A DNA stretch of 57,203 nt, taken from Candidatus Hermodarchaeota archaeon. Its GTDB lineage: Archaea; Asgardarchaeota; Hermodarchaeia; Hermodarchaeales; Hermodarchaeaceae. This document shows positions 55,882 through 57,203 of the stretch, in pieces. Each line of letters begins with the position of its first letter. Positions within the stretch are counted from its first letter, which is position 1. The position numbers and the translations under genes are program-made. The DNA lies in the NCBI GenBank assembly GCA_016840135.1, contig JAEOSX010000094.1:1-57203 (forward strand). Direction: 5' to 3'. Under the pieces are notes generated by a model, which saw only the letters and a list, made by a program, of their open reading frames with translations, was not told where the DNA came from and did no database searches.

Positions 55882-57203
55882 GGAAATCGACTTCGCAGCT
55901 CGAATCGAAGACTTCCTTAATTCCTTCAAGACCGTGGAAGGAGACACCCCGTATCGGGACGCTATTGAACGGCTTGAGACTAGTGACAAACGTTCTGTCG
56001 TGGTTCAATTTGACCATATCGCGAGTCATGATCCCGAACTAGCAAAAGCGCTCCGTGAACATCCAGAGCAAGCAATCGAAGCCGCTTCAACTGCAATCCA
56101 CCGCATAGCTCGAGTTGTCATTCCAGATTACGCACGCACCGTCGAAACATTCCACATACGCTTCAGAGAAGTGCCTGACAAGGTCTCTGTACGTGAAATA
56201 CGGGCTGAACACATTGGTAACCTCATCAAAGTAGATGCCATGGTGACTCGTGTTAGCGACGTGAAACCACTCCTCGTTGAGGGGGTATTCAAATGTCGCC
56301 AATGTGGAAATGTAATGATAATCCCACAACTTGGCCAGTATACGCCACCACCCTTCTGTTCAGAGAAAGCCTGTGGTACCCGACGAGGACCCTTTGATCT
56401 CCTCGCTGAAAAATCCAAGTTCACAGACTGGCAAAAAATCCGCCTCCAAGAAAAACCCGAAGAACTCCCCGCCGGCACCCTTCCCCGAGCCCTAGACTGC
56501 TTCCTCCAAGACGACCTAGTCGACCTCGCACGACCCGGCGATCCAGTCCGCATCGTAGGTGTCCTTAAATCCTCACAGGACATATCCGCAGTCCGCCGCA
56601 AAGCATCACCCACATTCAGCGTATTCCTCATGACAAACAGCGTCGATGTTCTAGAACGTGAAGCAGACCGCCTAGAAATCACGCCCAAAGAAAAAGAAGA
56701 AATCCTCAAACTCGCCCAAGACCCCCTCATCCACAGAAAAATCATCAACTCCGTTGCCCCAAGTATCTACGGGCTAACCGACATCAAAGAAGCGGTAATA
56801 CTCCTACTCTTCGGAGGCGTCGCAAAAGAACTCTCAGATGGCATCAAAATAAGAGGCGACTCCAACATCCTCCTCGTAGGGGATCCTGGAACGGCTAAAT
56901 CGCAGCTCTTGAAGTATGTCACTAGCCTTGCTCCAAGGGGACTCTACACAAGTGGCAAGGGTTCGACGGCAGCAGGGTTAACTGCTGCTGTGCTCCGGGA
57001 CCCAGATACAGAAGGGCTCACATTGGAAGCCGGTGCCCTCGTCCTAGCCGATCGCGGGCTGGCGTGTATTGACGAGTTCGATAAGATGCGCCCACAGGAT
57101 CGGACAGCAATACACGAAGTCATGGAACAACACTCTGTTAGTATAGCCAAGGCTGGTATTGTTGCAACGTTGAATGCGCGTACTGCGATTTTGGCTGCAG
57201 CAA
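55874..57203 (+). CDS. mcm: Replicative helicase MCM (3' end outside window)
   Basis: Frame from GTG 55874: zinc finger CRQCG...CSEKAC; ILLVGDPGTAKSQLLKYV; LADRGLACIDEFDKMRPQDRTAIHEVMEQ; open to the right edge, hence absent from the ORF track. Confidence 0.96.
   Translation, partial: MAEEIDFAARIEDFLNSFKTVEGDTPYRDAIERLETSDKRSVVVQFDHIASHDPELAKALREHPEQAIEAASTAIHRIARVVIPDYARTVETFHIRFREVPDKVSVREIRAEHIGNLIKVDAMVTRVSDVKPLLVEGVFKCRQCGNVMIIPQLGQYTPPPFCSEKACGTRRGPFDLLAEKSKFTDWQKIRLQEKPEELPAGTLPRALDCFLQDDLVDLARPGDPVRIVGVLKSSQDISAVRRKASPTFSVFLMTNSVDVLEREADRLEITPKEKEEILKLAQDPLIHRKIINSVAPSIYGLTDIKEAVILLLFGGVAKELSDGIKIRGDSNILLVGDPGTAKSQLLKYVTSLAPRGLYTSGKGSTAAGLTAAVLRDPDTEGLTLEAGALVLADRGLACIDEFDKMRPQDRTAIHEVMEQHSVSIAKAGIVATLNARTAILAAA

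Noticed and set aside
56128-56748. 206-aa minus-strand ORF
   Set aside because: Fully antisense to MCM, Ser/Arg-rich shadow ORF.

Overview
The window is archaeal chromosomal DNA. It is dense with information-processing genes and carries several eukaryote-like (Asgard/TACK-type) markers. I found no CRISPR array, no transposon and no rRNA. Main content, left to right: a perfect 15-bp tandem repeat encoding (VEEQA)n at the left edge; TrmB regulator/MEMO; IorBA; CCA-adding enzyme; AMMECR1; CBS protein; NFACT/RqcH; EMC6-like protein; Lrp/KaiC pair; prepilin peptidase; a tRNA gene that I reconstruct as tRNA-Ile(UAU) interrupted by three BHB-type introns, directly downstream of ileS; Rab-like GTPase; NucS; Lsm; DUF460/RIO2; HerA with an in-frame LAGLIDADG intein plus NurA; polyprenol/diacylglycerol kinase-like protein; GPN GTPase; AcdB; cis-prenyltransferase; a cluster of one MglA/Arf-like GTPase with four roadblock/LC7 proteins; SMC-ScpA-ScpB followed by a longin-like protein; HypE/S8e/HypA; SRP19, Gar1, TFB and a TFE-beta/RPC39-like Fe-S protein; an FtsJ/Trm1/HTH/UPF0216/fibrillarin/Nop5 operon; S30e; Elp3; GlmS; and Cdc6-GINS-MCM (MCM truncated at the right edge). 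The best candidates for a second look are the triple-intron tRNA, the GTPase/roadblock/longin/SMC neighbourhood, the HerA intein and the TFE-beta-like protein. Product names come from motif recognition by eye; no database search was run.
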